Positions 54,993-64,000 of a DNA stretch of 64,000 bases are shown here, in pieces (within the stretch, counting starts at the first letter, position 1; every line of letters begins with the position of its first letter). Position numbers and translations under genes: made by a program. Origin of the DNA: Modicisalibacter radicis (GTDB lineage: Bacteria; Pseudomonadota; Gammaproteobacteria; Pseudomonadales; Halomonadaceae); assembly GCF_900961225.1 (NCBI RefSeq), contig NZ_CAAHFN010000098.1, positions 1-64,000 on the forward strand, written 5' to 3'. The notes under the pieces are model-generated. The model saw nothing but the letters and a program-made list of their open reading frames with translations, had not been told where the DNA came from and searched no databases.

Positions 54993-55919
54993 CTAGCGTG
55001 TTTCCGGCGGGCCTTGCCGAGCGTGGGGATGGTCGATGGCGTCAATGACGGTATGGCGAAACCACTCCTGCGCCGACGAATCGTCGGCCTGGCGTGACCA
55101 GTAGAGCGCGACCTCGACCGGGGGCACCTCGAAGGGTAATTCCACCTGCTTGAGGTCCGCCTGCTGGGTGAAAAGGCCTGCGATCTGCTCCGGCAGTATC
55201 GCCAGCAGCGCTGAACCTTCCAGGATCCGAGGCAAGGCGGAAAAGTGGGGCACCACGACGCTGACCTTGCGCCTGATATTACGCTCCCGCAAGACATCCT
55301 CGACCAGTCCATGACCCGAGGTGGGCGAGACCTGGGCATGGTCCTCGCGGCTGAATTCTTCCATGCTCAATGTATCCCCGATGCGCGGATGTCGCCGGCT
55401 CAGCAAGCCGACATAGCGCTCCTTGATGATGGCCCGCCTCCCCAGGTCGGGTGCTCGAATGTCACGGCTGCATACGATGGCATCGACGCTTTTACTGTCG
55501 AGCCATGCCGTGACTTTTTCTATCTCCAGCGGGACGACTTCCAGCTCCACCCGGGGTGCAAGCTCGTGCATGCGTCGCAGGATAGGGGGCAGGAGCGTGG
55601 TTTCTCCCAGGTCGGTCAAGGCGAGGCGAAAGCGTCGTTGCGACTGGCCGGGGTCGAAGTGTTGATTGTCACTGAGGGTGTGCTCGATCTGCGTCAATGC
55701 CTGGCGGAGCGAAGTATAAAGGCGCATGGCGCAAAAGGTCGGGACCATGCCGTCGCGCGTTCTCGAAAAGAGGGGGTCGTTGAAAAGCTCGCGCAGGCGG
55801 GAAAGGGAATAGCTGACCGAGGGTTGTGTCACATTGAGCTTGTGAGCCGCGAGAGTGACACTTCCCGATTCATAAAGCGTCACGAATGTCCGTATGAGAT
55901 TAAGGTCTATAGGGCGCAT
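54993..55919 (-). CDS. LysR-family regulator, NodD/NahR-like
   Basis: A 308-aa LysR protein. The N-terminus DLNLIRTFVTLYESGSVTLAAHKLNVTQPSVSYSLSRLRE with L-N-L and F.R pattern (DPLFSRTRDGMVPT) belongs to the NahR/NodD/LinR-type branch, which often senses aromatic acids. It is divergent from mdlC (97-base gap), so it probably activates mdlC and its DctP. Converges on DctP copy B. Confidence 0.88.
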   Translation of the reverse strand: MRPIDLNLIRTFVTLYESGSVTLAAHKLNVTQPSVSYSLSRLRELFNDPLFSRTRDGMVPTFCAMRLYTSLRQALTQIEHTLSDNQHFDPGQSQRRFRLALTDLGETTLLPPILRRMHELAPRVELEVVPLEIEKVTAWLDSKSVDAIVCSRDIRAPDLGRRAIIKERYVGLLSRRHPRIGDTLSMEEFSREDHAQVSPTSGHGLVEDVLRERNIRRKVSVVVPHFSALPRILEGSALLAILPEQIAGLFTQQADLKQVELPFEVPPVEVALYWSRQADDSSAQEWFRHTVIDAIDHPHARQGPPETR

Positions 55920-55968
55920 TCGAATAAGTCCTGTTTATCTTGTTTAGAAAGAATAATGATTTGAGTGA

Positions 55969-57603
<1,635 letters not shown>

Positions 57604-57665
57604 GTTCGGGACGCTCGGCGCACGCCATGCCAGTGAATACCCAACAATGACAACGAGGGCTCACC

Positions 57666-58685
57666 ATGAAGCACGCCATCTCATCCTGCCTTCTGGGGCT
57701 CGGTCTCACCGTCGCCACGGGCGTCCATGCCGACACCACGCTGCGTCTGGGCCATCTGTGGCCGGCGCAGTCCGCCGTCAATCAGGATCTCATCGAGGCC
57801 TGGGCGGAGCAGGTCGAAAAGGACGCGTCCGGCGAGCTCGAGGTGGAGATCTATCCCTCGCAGACGCTGAGCAAGGCCAGCAGCGCCTACGAGGGGGTCG
57901 TCAACGGCGTCGCCGATATCACCGTCACGCTGCAGGGCTACACGGCGGGACGCTTCCCGCTCACCGAGATCGTGCAGTTGCCGGGCGTGTCGGCGAGTGC
58001 GCCGCAAGGCGCCTGCATCCTGCAGTCGCTTTACGATGAAGGCGCGCTCGGGGACGAATACGCCGACTCCCATCTGCTGTTTCTGTTCACCACCGGGCCG
58101 GCCCCGCTGCACACGCGCGACACCGAGGTGCAAACGCCGGCGGATCTCGAAGGGCTGCGCATGCGCACACCCAGCGAAGTGTCCAGCGACATGCTGGAAA
58201 GCATGGGCGCGGACCCGGTGGGCATGCCGGCACCGGATATCTACACCGCGCTGCAGCGCGGCGTGATCGATGGCCTGAGCCTGCCCTGGGAGGCCATGAA
58301 GGTCTTCCAGGTCAATGAGCTGGCCAGCTATCACCTGGACATTCCCTACTACACGGGCGCCTTGATGGCGACCATGAATCGAGACACCTACGAGGCGTTG
58401 CCGCCCAGGGCAAGGCAGGCGATCGACGCCAACAGCGGCATGCGCTGGGCCAAGACGGCCGGCGAGGTGTTCTATCGTCTCGATGCCGAGGGCAAGCAGC
58501 AGGCGCGCGAGCAGGGCGATACCATCCACAGCGTGGAGGATCCCCTGAACGATCCGCAGTGGTCCGGTCCCTTGAAACGCGGTACCGAGCGCTACCTCGA
58601 GCGGCTGGAGGAGCGCGGCCTTGCCGATGCCGAGAAGGTCTACCAGGCCGCGCTCGAGCTGCGGAACACGACCTGCCAGCGCTGA
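57666..58685 (+). CDS. TRAP transporter solute-binding protein (DctP), copy C
   Basis: A 339-aa paralogue of copies A and B with signal peptide through GVHA, then TLRLGHLWPAQSAVNQDLIEAW. Common segments include GRFPLTEIVQLPGVSASAPQGAC and DPVGMPAPDIYTALQRGVIDG. It is 62 bases after mdlC in the same direction with no membrane subunits beside it, so it probably docks on the DctQM at 52-54 kb. Likely ligand: benzoylformate or a similar arylglyoxylate (inference). Confidence 0.88.
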   Translation: MKHAISSCLLGLGLTVATGVHADTTLRLGHLWPAQSAVNQDLIEAWAEQVEKDASGELEVEIYPSQTLSKASSAYEGVVNGVADITVTLQGYTAGRFPLTEIVQLPGVSASAPQGACILQSLYDEGALGDEYADSHLLFLFTTGPAPLHTRDTEVQTPADLEGLRMRTPSEVSSDMLESMGADPVGMPAPDIYTALQRGVIDGLSLPWEAMKVFQVNELASYHLDIPYYTGALMATMNRDTYEALPPRARQAIDANSGMRWAKTAGEVFYRLDAEGKQQAREQGDTIHSVEDPLNDPQWSGPLKRGTERYLERLEERGLADAEKVYQAALELRNTTCQR

Positions 58686-58764
58686 TGGCTTCGTCGGCCT
58701 GATTGATTGATCGGCGGCGGTCGCCACGGTCGAGGACGCCCGGCCGGCTTCGACGTGAGGTGCC

Positions 58765-59742
58765 ATGAAGGCTGACCCGGCCCCGCCGCTGGGTTACATT
58801 CGTGGCTTCGTGCCAACAGGACCCGCTCGCGTCATGCTCAACCCGCGAATCAAGCTGCGCCACCTGCAGGCCTTTCTCGAACTCGCCAAGCGGCGCAGCT
58901 TCGTGCGCGCCGCCGAGAGCCTGGCGATCACCCAGCCGGCGTTGTCCAAGGCGATCCGCGAGCTCGAGGACAACCTGGGCACGACGCTGTTCGATCGCAG
59001 CCCGCAGGGTGCGTCGCTCAACCAGGCCGGGCTGACCCTGCTGCGCCATGCCGGGCCGGCGCTGCGCACGCTCGACGCGGGGCTCACGGCGATCGGCGAG
59101 GATTCGGGGCGTGAGCGCTGGGTGCGTGTCGGCGCCCTGTCGACCGTCGAGAGCCGCCTGGTGCCGCTGGCCATCGAGCGACTGCATGCGCGCTTCGACG
59201 ACATCGGCGTGCGGGTCGATTCGGGACCCAGCGCTTATCTGTTGTCGCGGCTGCGCGGCGGCGAACTCGACCTGGTGGTGGGGCGCATGACCGCCGCCCG
59301 CGAGATCGGCGATCTGGCCTTCGAGCACCTCTACTACGAACCGCTGGTGGTAGCGGTGCGCAGGGGCCACCCGCTGGCCGGCAGTACGCCCGCGCTGGCG
59401 CGTCTCGTGGACTATCCCTGGATCCTGCCGCCGCCGCAGACCACCCTGCGTCAGCAGGTCGACAGCTTTTGTGTCCAGCACGGCTTGCGCGTGCCCGTGA
59501 GGATGGTGGAGACCCTGTCGCTGGCGATCAGCCGGCGCTATGTGCTGGATGGCGAGGCATTGTGGATCGCCCCCCGCGAGGCGGTCGACGAAGACCTGGC
59601 GGCGGGACGGCTGGTGCTGCTGGACGTGGGGCTGGAACGTCAGGGCGGTTCTGTCGGGGTGTGCCTGAACGCCAGCATGCAGCCCAAGCTCGCGGTCGAG
59701 GCGTTCTGCGAGGCGCTGCGCGAGGTGGCGACCGAACGCTAG
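58765..59742 (+). CDS. LysR-family regulator, PcaQ-like
   Basis: A LysR protein whose helix-turn-helix region RIKLRHLQAFLELAKRRSFVRAAESLAITQPALSKAIRELE closely follows the PcaQ pattern (R-I-K-x-R-H-L-Q). PcaQ activates protocatechuate 3,4-dioxygenase operons, which are not in this window. The ATG at 58765 has a good GAGG site; ATG 58834 would start nearer the family's usual N-terminus (302 aa). It ends tail-to-tail with ligB, 36 bases apart. Confidence 0.85.
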   Translation: MKADPAPPLGYIRGFVPTGPARVMLNPRIKLRHLQAFLELAKRRSFVRAAESLAITQPALSKAIRELEDNLGTTLFDRSPQGASLNQAGLTLLRHAGPALRTLDAGLTAIGEDSGRERWVRVGALSTVESRLVPLAIERLHARFDDIGVRVDSGPSAYLLSRLRGGELDLVVGRMTAAREIGDLAFEHLYYEPLVVAVRRGHPLAGSTPALARLVDYPWILPPPQTTLRQQVDSFCVQHGLRVPVRMVETLSLAISRRYVLDGEALWIAPREAVDEDLAAGRLVLLDVGLERQGGSVGVCLNASMQPKLAVEAFCEALREVATER

Positions 59743-59778
59743 CGCCTCGCAGAACCGCGTCTGGCTCGAAAGTGACGG

Positions 59779-60624
59779 TCAGTCGCTGTTGTTGAGCGCG
59801 AGCAGCCCGATACCGGTGGTCATCGGGGCGTAGTAGAAGCGGTGCACTTCCTCGACGCGCTCGGTCATGGCTCCGCGCATCACGAACCACATGATGACTT
59901 CGCCGCCCTCGGCGCCGGCCTCCGTCATGACCTCCTTGTGCGACAGTGCGGCGAGCTCGCGGGGCGCGTCCTGGATGCGTTGCAGCCACTGCTTGTCCCA
60001 CTCTTCGTTGACATGCCCGAAACGCTCGCCGTTGAGCTGGTGCGAGAGACCGCCGGTGCCGACCACGGCGACCCGGATATCCTCGGGGTAGGCTTCGACG
60101 GCGCGGCGAATGGCCTCGCCCAGCTTGTAACAGCGCTGGCCGGTGGGCAGGGGATGCTGGATGACGTTGACCAGCAGCGGCACGACCTTGACCGGCCAGG
60201 CCGTGTCGTCGTGCTCCCAGAGCAGGGGCATGGCGGTGAGAAAGCCGTGGTCCAGCGCCATTTCCTGGCACAGGGTCAGGTCGAACTCATCGGCGACCAG
60301 GTGGTTGGCGAGATGTTCGGAGAACGCCGCGTCGCCGGGGAAGTCCGGCAAGGGGCGTTTGCCGTAGCCTTCGTCGGCCACGGCGTAGCTGTCGGCGACG
60401 CCCAGCGCGAAGGTGGGATAGCAATCGAGGAAGAATTCGGTGCCATGGTCGTTGTAGACGAGGATGACCACATCGGCCTTGACCTCCTCGGCCAGCCAGC
60501 GCTTGACGGGCGCGTAGCCGTCGAAGAGGGGCTGCCAGGCGGGGTCGGCCTGCTTGTGCTGGTCGTAGGCGCGCCCGATCGAGGGCACATGGGAGGAGCC
60601 GATACCGGCGACGATCTTGCCCAT
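59779..60624 (-). CDS. ligB: Protocatechuate 4,5-dioxygenase beta subunit
   Basis: Catalytic, Fe(II)-binding subunit of the extradiol dioxygenase that opens protocatechuate between C4 and C5. The 281-aa protein has the iron ligands H12 (GSSHVPS), H60 (YNDHGTEFF) and E242 (GGEVIMWF) and the general base H195 (GGLSHQLNGERFG), matching sphingomonad LigB. The start overlaps the ligA stop by one base. A gallate or methylgallate substrate cannot be excluded, though those enzymes are usually single fused chains. Confidence 0.93.
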   Translation of the reverse strand: MGKIVAGIGSSHVPSIGRAYDQHKQADPAWQPLFDGYAPVKRWLAEEVKADVVILVYNDHGTEFFLDCYPTFALGVADSYAVADEGYGKRPLPDFPGDAAFSEHLANHLVADEFDLTLCQEMALDHGFLTAMPLLWEHDDTAWPVKVVPLLVNVIQHPLPTGQRCYKLGEAIRRAVEAYPEDIRVAVVGTGGLSHQLNGERFGHVNEEWDKQWLQRIQDAPRELAALSHKEVMTEAGAEGGEVIMWFVMRGAMTERVEEVHRFYYAPMTTGIGLLALNNSD

Positions 60625-60980
60625 CAGGTTGCTCCTGGCACGTTGCGGGTGGACATGAACTGCTCGTAGCTCTCGCCGCGCATCTGCGCGCCGATGGTGT
60701 AGAGTCCGTAGCCCAGGGTGGCGCCGAGCTTGAGGAAGAAGAACAGGTTGCCGCCGAGCTGGGTCAGGCGTAGCCAGTCGCGTTCACGAATGGCCTGCTT
60801 CTGTTCTTCCGACAACCCGTAGCGCTCCTTGTAGGCTTCCTCGTCGGCCTTGAAGGCCTCGCGGTTCTCGGCGAACTTGAGCGAGTTGCACATCTTGTTG
60901 ATGGCATACCCCTGCCGCGAGAGCGCGAGATCGAAGACATAGGTGCCGGGAATGCCCCAGCGGTCTTGTGCATCCGACAT
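60624..60980 (-). CDS. ligA: Protocatechuate 4,5-dioxygenase alpha subunit
   Basis: Small helical subunit that caps the LigB active site. The 118-aa protein shows GTYVFDLALSRQGYAINKMCNSLKF, the alpha-subunit signature, and LTQLGGNLFFFLKLGAT. ATG 60980 has GGAAG eight bases upstream; a longer in-frame reading to 61034 has no family match. Third gene of the leftward operon hydrolase-NTF2-ligA-ligB. Confidence 0.92.
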   Translation of the reverse strand: MSDAQDRWGIPGTYVFDLALSRQGYAINKMCNSLKFAENREAFKADEEAYKERYGLSEEQKQAIRERDWLRLTQLGGNLFFFLKLGATLGYGLYTIGAQMRGESYEQFMSTRNVPGAT

Positions 60981-61037
60981 GACGTGTTCTTCCTTCTTTA
61001 ATTGTGCGGTTGCCGGTGGCGTGACGCCTGACATGCG

Positions 61038-61493
61038 TCAGTCATCGCGATGCATGACGAAACGGGCGTGGCGTTCGGCGAAGCGCCAGGCGCCCTGGTC
61101 GAGCACGCACAGATCGTCGAATTCACCGATCATGGTACGGCCCGCCAGCGGCCAGCCGAAGTGGCCGTCCGGCGCGTTTTGGGTATCGGCGGCGAAGACC
61201 TGCACGTAGGTGCTGACCCGCGCGCGTTCGGGGCTTTCCACCTGGACACGGACATTGCTGCAGAAATGCCTCGTGATGCGCTGTGCCGGCCGTGCCCGGT
61301 AGCTTGCCAGGATCGCCTCGCGCCCCGCGAGCGGGGTCTCGGGGGCGGTGGGCCGAAACAGCTGGCCGTCGGGCGTGAAAAGCGCCACGAGGCCGGCATA
61401 GTCCTGACGGTCGGTGGCGGCGGCGGCCTCCAGGACCAGTCGGGTGCAGGCCTGTTCGATGGCGGCCCGGGATTCGTGGGGCAAGGCGGTCAT
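61038..61493 (-). CDS. NTF2/SnoaL-like protein of the lig operon
   Basis: A 151-aa protein of the cone-shaped NTF2-like fold (SnoaL, ring-hydroxylating dioxygenase beta-like). It shows IEQACTRLVLEAAAATDRQDYAGLVALFTPDGQL and a final WRFAERHARFVMHRD. Members include isomerases, dehydratases and dioxygenase small subunits; no catalytic assignment is possible. It overlaps the hydrolase gene by four bases upstream and is 57 bases from ligA, so it is cotranscribed with a ring-cleavage enzyme. Confidence 0.8.
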   Translation of the reverse strand: MTALPHESRAAIEQACTRLVLEAAAATDRQDYAGLVALFTPDGQLFRPTAPETPLAGREAILASYRARPAQRITRHFCSNVRVQVESPERARVSTYVQVFAADTQNAPDGHFGWPLAGRTMIGEFDDLCVLDQGAWRFAERHARFVMHRDD

Positions 61494-62203
61494 GCGTGGT
61501 TTCTCCAGTCGTCGAGCGCTCGGGCGACGGCGGCGGGACGCTCCATGGGGCTCATGTGGCCGGCTTCCTCGATGATTTCGAGGCGGCTGCCGGGAATCAG
61601 CCCCGCCATTTCTTCGTGGCGTTCCAGCGGGCTCCAGGCATCCTGGCGTCCGCACAGCAGCAGGGTCGGACAGGCGATGCCGGCCAGTTGCCCGGTGGCG
61701 TCAGGGCGGGCCAGCAGGGCGTCGATCTGGGCGGCGAAGGTATCGGGATCCTTGCGCTCGATCATGGCGAGAATCGCTCCGACGAGTGCCTCGTCGTCGA
61801 GCCGTTCGGGGGGCACCATGCCCTGCAGCCAGGTCGCGCCCATCGCGCGCATCCCTTCCTGCCGGGCCCTGGCCAGCAGCGCGTGTCGGTTATCGCGCTC
61901 GCGTTCGCCGGGTTCTCCCGCCGCCCGGCCACGGAACCCGGTATCCAGCAGCGCCAGGCCGGCGACGCGTTGCGGGGCGCGACGCTGGATCTCGAGGGCG
62001 ACGCGACCGCCCATGGAATGGCCCACCGCGATGAAGCGCTCGGGGGCGCCTTGCAGGGCGACATCCGCCATGGCGCCGATGGAGTCGGCCATGCCGTAAT
62101 CGGGGGTGGGCAGCGTGGGGGCGGTGAGACGGTCGCGCATGTCGGCCCACACGGCGTCGTCGCACAGCAGGCCCGGGAGCAGCAGCAACGGTGTGGAGGT
62201 CAT
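61490..62203 (-). CDS. Alpha/beta-hydrolase of the lig operon
   Basis: A 237-aa serine hydrolase with LLLPGLLCDDAVWADM (oxyanion region), nucleophile elbow AVGHSMGGR (S about 62), acid CGRQDAWSP and histidine EEAGHMSPME. It heads the ligAB operon, where an ester or lactone might be opened before or after ring cleavage; the known pathway uses the unrelated LigI for its lactone. GGGAG precedes ATG 62203. Divergent from the tandem-HTH LysR gene. Confidence 0.85.
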   Translation of the reverse strand: MTSTPLLLLPGLLCDDAVWADMRDRLTAPTLPTPDYGMADSIGAMADVALQGAPERFIAVGHSMGGRVALEIQRRAPQRVAGLALLDTGFRGRAAGEPGERERDNRHALLARARQEGMRAMGATWLQGMVPPERLDDEALVGAILAMIERKDPDTFAAQIDALLARPDATGQLAGIACPTLLLCGRQDAWSPLERHEEMAGLIPGSRLEIIEEAGHMSPMERPAAVARALDDWRNHA

Positions 62204-62521
62204 GGGGTGGCTCCCGGCTCTCGCCGTGCAGCGCTGCGCAGGGCGACGCGAGTGTATACGAAGTCCGCCGAGTGTGAGCTGACCACCAGGCCGGTGGGGG
62301 AAGAAGACGCGACAGTCATGGACCAGAACCTAGCGTTGAAGACAGTTTCTTTATCCTCTCAGCTCGTCCGCGGCGCGAATAATGTTTTTCACTGGTGCCA
62401 ACATGCGTTTTGCTTATGCCTCGAATGCCATCGCGGCGCGGATGGCCATGCTCCCTTTATGGCATATCCCGCGGCAGCGACGTGCGGCATGCTGGGATGA
62501 GATCACGTCGAGGAGCCTTTC
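62204..62521. promoter_or_regulatory. Divergent control region of the lig operon and LysR gene
   Basis: 318 bases without a gene. Visible symmetry: CCACC-AGGCC-GGTGG (62283-62297), the GCAGCGCTGC palindrome (62228-62237), GCCATC-N8-GATGGC (62427-62446) and TATGCC/GGCATA at 62415 and 62461. The last two flank the likely promoter of the LysR gene and are the best candidates for its own binding site. No strong -35/-10 pair stands out. Confidence 0.4.
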
Positions 62522-63775
62522 ATGACCGAGTTGCATCACGAGGCGTTCGACTACGAGCCCAATATGCGACGTTTGCGCGCGGTCATCGCGGTGGCCGAGG
62601 CGGGCAGCGTCATACGCGCAGCCGAGGCCTTGCACCTGTCGCAGCCCGCCGTGACGCGCGCGGTACGCGACCTGGAGAAAGAGCTCGGCCTGGCGCTGTT
62701 CGAGCGTCACCGCAACGGCATGTTGTGCACCACGGCGGGCAAGATCGTATTGCATCGCTTTCGGCGCGCCCTGCACAAGCTCGGCGATGCCGAGTCCGCG
62801 CTGGCGCGGATGCAGCCCGAGGGCCATTTCGAGCGACTCACGCAGCGTCTGTCGCACCGTCAGTTGACGGTCCTTGTGGCCGTCGCCGATTTGCATAACG
62901 AACCCTTGGCGGCGCAACGGCTGGGTCTGACCCAGCCGGCGGTCAGCGGCAATCTGCGTGACCTGGAGCGCCTACTGGGCGTGTCGCTCTTCCTGCGCAC
63001 GCAGCGCGGTATGCTGGCCACGGACTGTGGTGCGGTGCTGATTCGCCATGCCAAGGTGGCCCTGCGCGAGCTTTCCCTGGTCAGCGACGACCTTTCCGCC
63101 TGGCAGGGCGAGGTGCGGGGACGGCTGGTGATCGGCACCTTGCCGCTCTCCAGCTCGCTACTGGTGCCGCATGCCGTGGATGCCCTGCTGCGTGAATTGC
63201 CGGGGTTGAGCGTGACGATCATCGAGGGGACCTACGCCGCGCTGTTCGAAGCGCTCCGTAATGGCGAAATCGATATCCTCATCGGCGCGCTTCGCCAGGC
63301 GGGTACCAGCGAGGATACCCATCAGCAGCGCCTCTTCCACGACCGACTCGCCGTCGCGGTGCGCCGCGGCCACCCCCTGATGCAGCATGCCTCGCTGACA
63401 CTGCGCGACCTGCTCGATGCGCAATGGATTGCGCCGCGACAAGGCACGCCGGCGCGCGTGAGCTTCGAGCAGGAATTTCGCAGCGCCGGTCTGGAACCGC
63501 CCTCGGTGGCGGTGGAGTCCGGCAACCTCAGTACCATTCGTACCCTATTGCTTAATAGCGACCGCGTGACCCTGGTATCGCCACACCAGGTGTTCTTCGA
63601 GGTTCAAAGCAACCAGTTGTCGCTGCTTCCCATCAAGCTTACGGGCACGCTCCGCCCGATCGGCATCACCACTCGCGTCGACGATTCCCCGACCCGGGCC
63701 CTGAAAGTGCTCAAGGACATCTTGCTGAGGCTCGGAGAGCGCATGGCCGATCCTGCTTCTCTCGCCCGTACGTGA
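62522..63775 (+). CDS. LysR-type regulator with two helix-turn-helix domains
   Basis: A 417-aa protein, about 100 residues longer than ordinary LysR regulators. It has two complete LysR DNA-binding domains in tandem: residues about 17-85 (AEALHLSQPAVTRAVRDLEKELGLALFERHRNGM) and about 112-180 (AQRLGLTQPAVSGNLRDLERLLGVSLFLRTQRGM). A normal effector domain follows (GRLVIGTLPLSSSLLVPHAVDALL onward). Divergent from the hydrolase-NTF2-ligAB operon, so probably its regulator. Some aromatic-acid regulators of this long type exist, but double domains are uncommon. Confidence 0.88.
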   Translation: MTELHHEAFDYEPNMRRLRAVIAVAEAGSVIRAAEALHLSQPAVTRAVRDLEKELGLALFERHRNGMLCTTAGKIVLHRFRRALHKLGDAESALARMQPEGHFERLTQRLSHRQLTVLVAVADLHNEPLAAQRLGLTQPAVSGNLRDLERLLGVSLFLRTQRGMLATDCGAVLIRHAKVALRELSLVSDDLSAWQGEVRGRLVIGTLPLSSSLLVPHAVDALLRELPGLSVTIIEGTYAALFEALRNGEIDILIGALRQAGTSEDTHQQRLFHDRLAVAVRRGHPLMQHASLTLRDLLDAQWIAPRQGTPARVSFEQEFRSAGLEPPSVAVESGNLSTIRTLLLNSDRVTLVSPHQVFFEVQSNQLSLLPIKLTGTLRPIGITTRVDDSPTRALKVLKDILLRLGERMADPASLART

Positions 63776-63933
63776 GCGGGATAGCAAAAACGTATACCCA
63801 AGCACGCGATTTGAATTTGTTGCGATGACTGAGAGCCGGGTAGGGTTCATTCAGACCATTCCTTTTGTGCTTTTAACGTAGCGAAAGGAAATAAAACAAG
63901 ACTAAAGTTCAATAAAAATCGGGAGACGCCGGA

Positions 63934-64000
63934 ATGAAAACGCTAAAAAGCCGTGCCCTGTTAACCCTGACCGCAGGCGTGGCGCTGGCCGCCAGCGCCG
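63934..64000 (+). CDS. Start of an exported protein, cut by the window edge
   Basis: Only 22 codons are visible: MKTLKSRALLTLTAGVALAASA, a classic signal peptide (Lys/Arg-rich start, hydrophobic core, A-x-A end). GGGAG lies ten bases before the ATG. Given the surroundings a periplasmic binding protein of a TRAP or TTT transporter is likely, but this cannot be read from the fragment. Confidence 0.6.
   Translation, partial: MKTLKSRALLTLTAGVALAASA

Overview
The window is a GC-rich gammaproteobacterial chromosome segment. The gene set and local order (tusA-perM, dapA-bamC-yycJ-purC, nadC/ampD, aceE-aceF-glnE, many TRAP/TTT transporters, ferulate and protocatechuate catabolism) fit a halophilic Halomonadaceae-type bacterium such as Halomonas. 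That assignment is an inference from gene content, not a phylogenetic placement.

Layout. 1-19.5 kb is core housekeeping: bepA, tusA, an AI-2E/PerM-type permease, bcp, dapA-bamC-MBL-purC, trmO, a GNAT, nadC, ampD, the pyruvate dehydrogenase genes aceE-aceF, glnE and one unrecognised membrane-anchored protein. Two short tandem arrays (7-bp unit at the left edge, 15-bp unit at 8541-8650) sit just past gene ends. 19.6-31.5 kb is a hydroxycinnamate (ferulate) island: MarR regulator, feruloyl-CoA synthetase, Ech hydratase/lyase, vanillin dehydrogenase, a TRAP transporter, an AEC carrier, a LigC-type semialdehyde dehydrogenase and a DcaP-like outer-membrane porin. 32-39.4 kb holds a tripartite tricarboxylate-type transporter (TctABC) divergent from quiC-aroE-aroQ, which would turn dehydroquinate/shikimate into protocatechuate. 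39.5-43.5 kb is a leftward operon of unknown purpose (TIM-barrel isomerase, frameshifted FAD oxidoreductase, Gfo/Idh dehydrogenase) next to a decayed AEC carrier. 43.5-51 kb has two IclR regulators and the beta-ketoadipate genes pcaB, pcaI, pcaJ, pcaF and a pcaD-pcaC fusion. 51-58.7 kb has one TRAP membrane pair (DctQM) among three closely related solute-binding proteins, plus benzoylformate decarboxylase. 58.8-64 kb has LysR regulators and a ligAB-NTF2-hydrolase operon, followed by the start of a new exported protein at the right edge.

How it fits together. Ferulate, dehydroshikimate and arylglyoxylates can all be routed toward protocatechuate or related ring acids. Both ring-cleavage routes are represented: 3,4-cleavage (pcaB, pcaIJ, pcaF, pcaDC; no pcaGH here) and 4,5-cleavage (ligAB and a distant ligC; no ligI/J/K/U here). 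A 15-bp GTTCG-N5-CGAAC palindrome occurs before the porin, in the tctC/quiC divergent region, before pcaB and twice before pcaI, so a single PcaR/PcaU-like IclR protein probably coordinates outer-membrane entry, quinate/shikimate uptake and the pca branch. A distinct MarR-type palindrome (ATAGTTA-N7-TAACTAT) lies in the marR/fcs promoter, with a degenerate copy before the ferulate TRAP genes.

Limits: everything was read by eye. Similarity statements come from remembered family signatures, not from database searches, and promoter and operator calls are pattern-based.
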